DNA of 64,000 nt, from NCBI GenBank assembly GCA_965223485.1, contig OZ244993.1, forward strand, positions 1 through 64,000. Reading direction: 5' to 3'. A model generated the notes under the pieces. That model did no database searches. It was not told the origin of the DNA and saw nothing but the letters and a program-made list of their open reading frames with translations. Made by a program: the position numbers and the translations under genes. Shown here in pieces: positions 63,628-64,000 of the stretch. Position 1 is the stretch's first letter. Every line of letters begins with the position of its first letter. This DNA comes from VXPQ01 sp965223485 (GTDB lineage Bacteria; Bacteroidota; Rhodothermia; Rhodothermales; VXPQ01).

Positions 63628-64000
63628 CTAAAAACGGAATACGGCGAGAAACTGGGGAATGACCTCGTCGGCGTCCTCGAAGCCGAACTTGTTGATCCAG
63701 ATATGCAGTTCGCTTCCTGCGAAAAAGCGTTCGGGGCTTCCGGTGAGCGCCTTGCCGACATCAAGGCGTAACTGAGGCTGCATCAGGATCCAGTACGGCG
63801 CATGGCCGACCTCGGTGTTCCGGCTGCTTTGCCACTCGGCATGTCCTTCCAGCGAGAATGCGCCGCTACCGATGTTGAACGGCAATGCCCAGTTGAAATC
63901 GATGAGGTGGCTGTTGTCGCTTTGCGGTGCGCCGCCCTCGGCCAGTCCTGCGCTGCGATCCACGAAATACAGATAGTCGAGGTTTGCGAAGGCGAATCCC
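63628..64000 (-). CDS. Outer-membrane channel-like protein (Tsx/DUF5020-like), 5' part beyond window
   Basis: The frame is open from 64000 to the stop at 63628-63630 (about 123 codons visible; the GTG at 63961-63963 is internal). The visible part reads GFAFANLDYLYFVDRSAGLA, then LIDFNWALPFNIGSGAFSLE, then ILMQPQLRLDVG, and ends with IPQFLAVFRF and a C-terminal Phe. The Asp/Tyr-rich first strand, paired beta-strands and terminal aromatic residue match Tsx/OmpK-like nucleoside-channel barrels and the related DUF5020. Ligand unknown. Confidence 0.6.
   Translation of the reverse strand, partial: GFAFANLDYLYFVDRSAGLAEGGAPQSDNSHLIDFNWALPFNIGSGAFSLEGHAEWQSSRNTEVGHAPYWILMQPQLRLDVGKALTGSPERFFAGSELHIWINKFGFEDADEVIPQFLAVFRF

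Overview
The window looks like a chromosomal segment of a GC-rich, Gram-negative member of the Bacteroidota/Rhodothermota, most likely a Rhodothermales-like marine bacterium. The evidence is type IX secretion (T9SS) C-terminal sorting motifs, a PorV/PorQ-family protein, a TonB-dependent receptor with an N-terminal carboxypeptidase-regulatory-like domain, Tat-exported sugar enzymes, Bacteroidota-type promoter elements (TAnnTTTG) and generally weak Shine-Dalgarno sites. Taxonomy is inferred from gene content only.

Region 1 (1-5.8 kb, + strand) holds three consecutive exported beta-propeller proteins: FG-GAP plus choice-of-anchor B, a YncE-like propeller with a haem-less remnant of a cytochrome domain, and an FG-GAP/VCBS lipoprotein. 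Region 2 (5.9-9.6 kb) has moeA (+) and moaA (-) converging, then a MATE-family exporter (+).

Region 3 (9.6-47.1 kb, - strand) is the striking part. Four giant paralogous genes (3053, 2910, 3420 and 2924 codons; called A, B, C and D from left to right, transcribed D, C, B, A) each encode a signal peptide, a conserved N-cap of about 330 residues, 20-26 further Ig/PKD-like domains of 96-99 residues, and a conserved C-cap of about 490 residues that resembles DUF4402 followed by a PapD-chaperone-like fold. They form two operon-like pairs (D-C and B-A). Each pair has a near-identical promoter/leader, and in each pair the second gene starts 44 bp after the first. The second gene of each pair begins with the first 20 codons of a DUF393 (DCC thiol-disulfide oxidoreductase family) gene fused to the giant's signal peptide. 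A separate, internally deleted DUF393 remnant follows gene C at the same 44-bp distance. The repeats show nested exact or near-exact duplications (a 594-bp super-repeat in D; 882- and 588-bp shifts in A) and mosaic sharing between paralogs, so the locus appears to recombine actively.

Region 4 (47.2-51.1 kb) starts with a frameshifted egtB 3' remnant. It continues with a Spy-like periplasmic protein closed by a strong intrinsic terminator, a CBM9/DOMON-like lipoprotein, an outer-membrane beta-barrel-like protein and a decayed tyrosine recombinase. Region 5 (51.2-57.8 kb, - strand) is an apparent operon: TonB-dependent receptor, FN3-containing protein with a T9SS-type tail, PorV/PorQ-like protein. 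Region 6 (58.2-62.6 kb, - strand) is a four-gene sugar operon: Tat-exported isomerase/epimerase, Gfo/Idh/MocA oxidoreductase, PmoA/DUF6807 protein, second Tat lipoprotein isomerase/epimerase. Region 7 (62.9-64 kb) has a decayed T9SS-sorted Calx-beta-like protein and the 3' part of an outer-membrane channel gene that runs off the window. I see no tRNA, rRNA, CRISPR array or intact mobile element.
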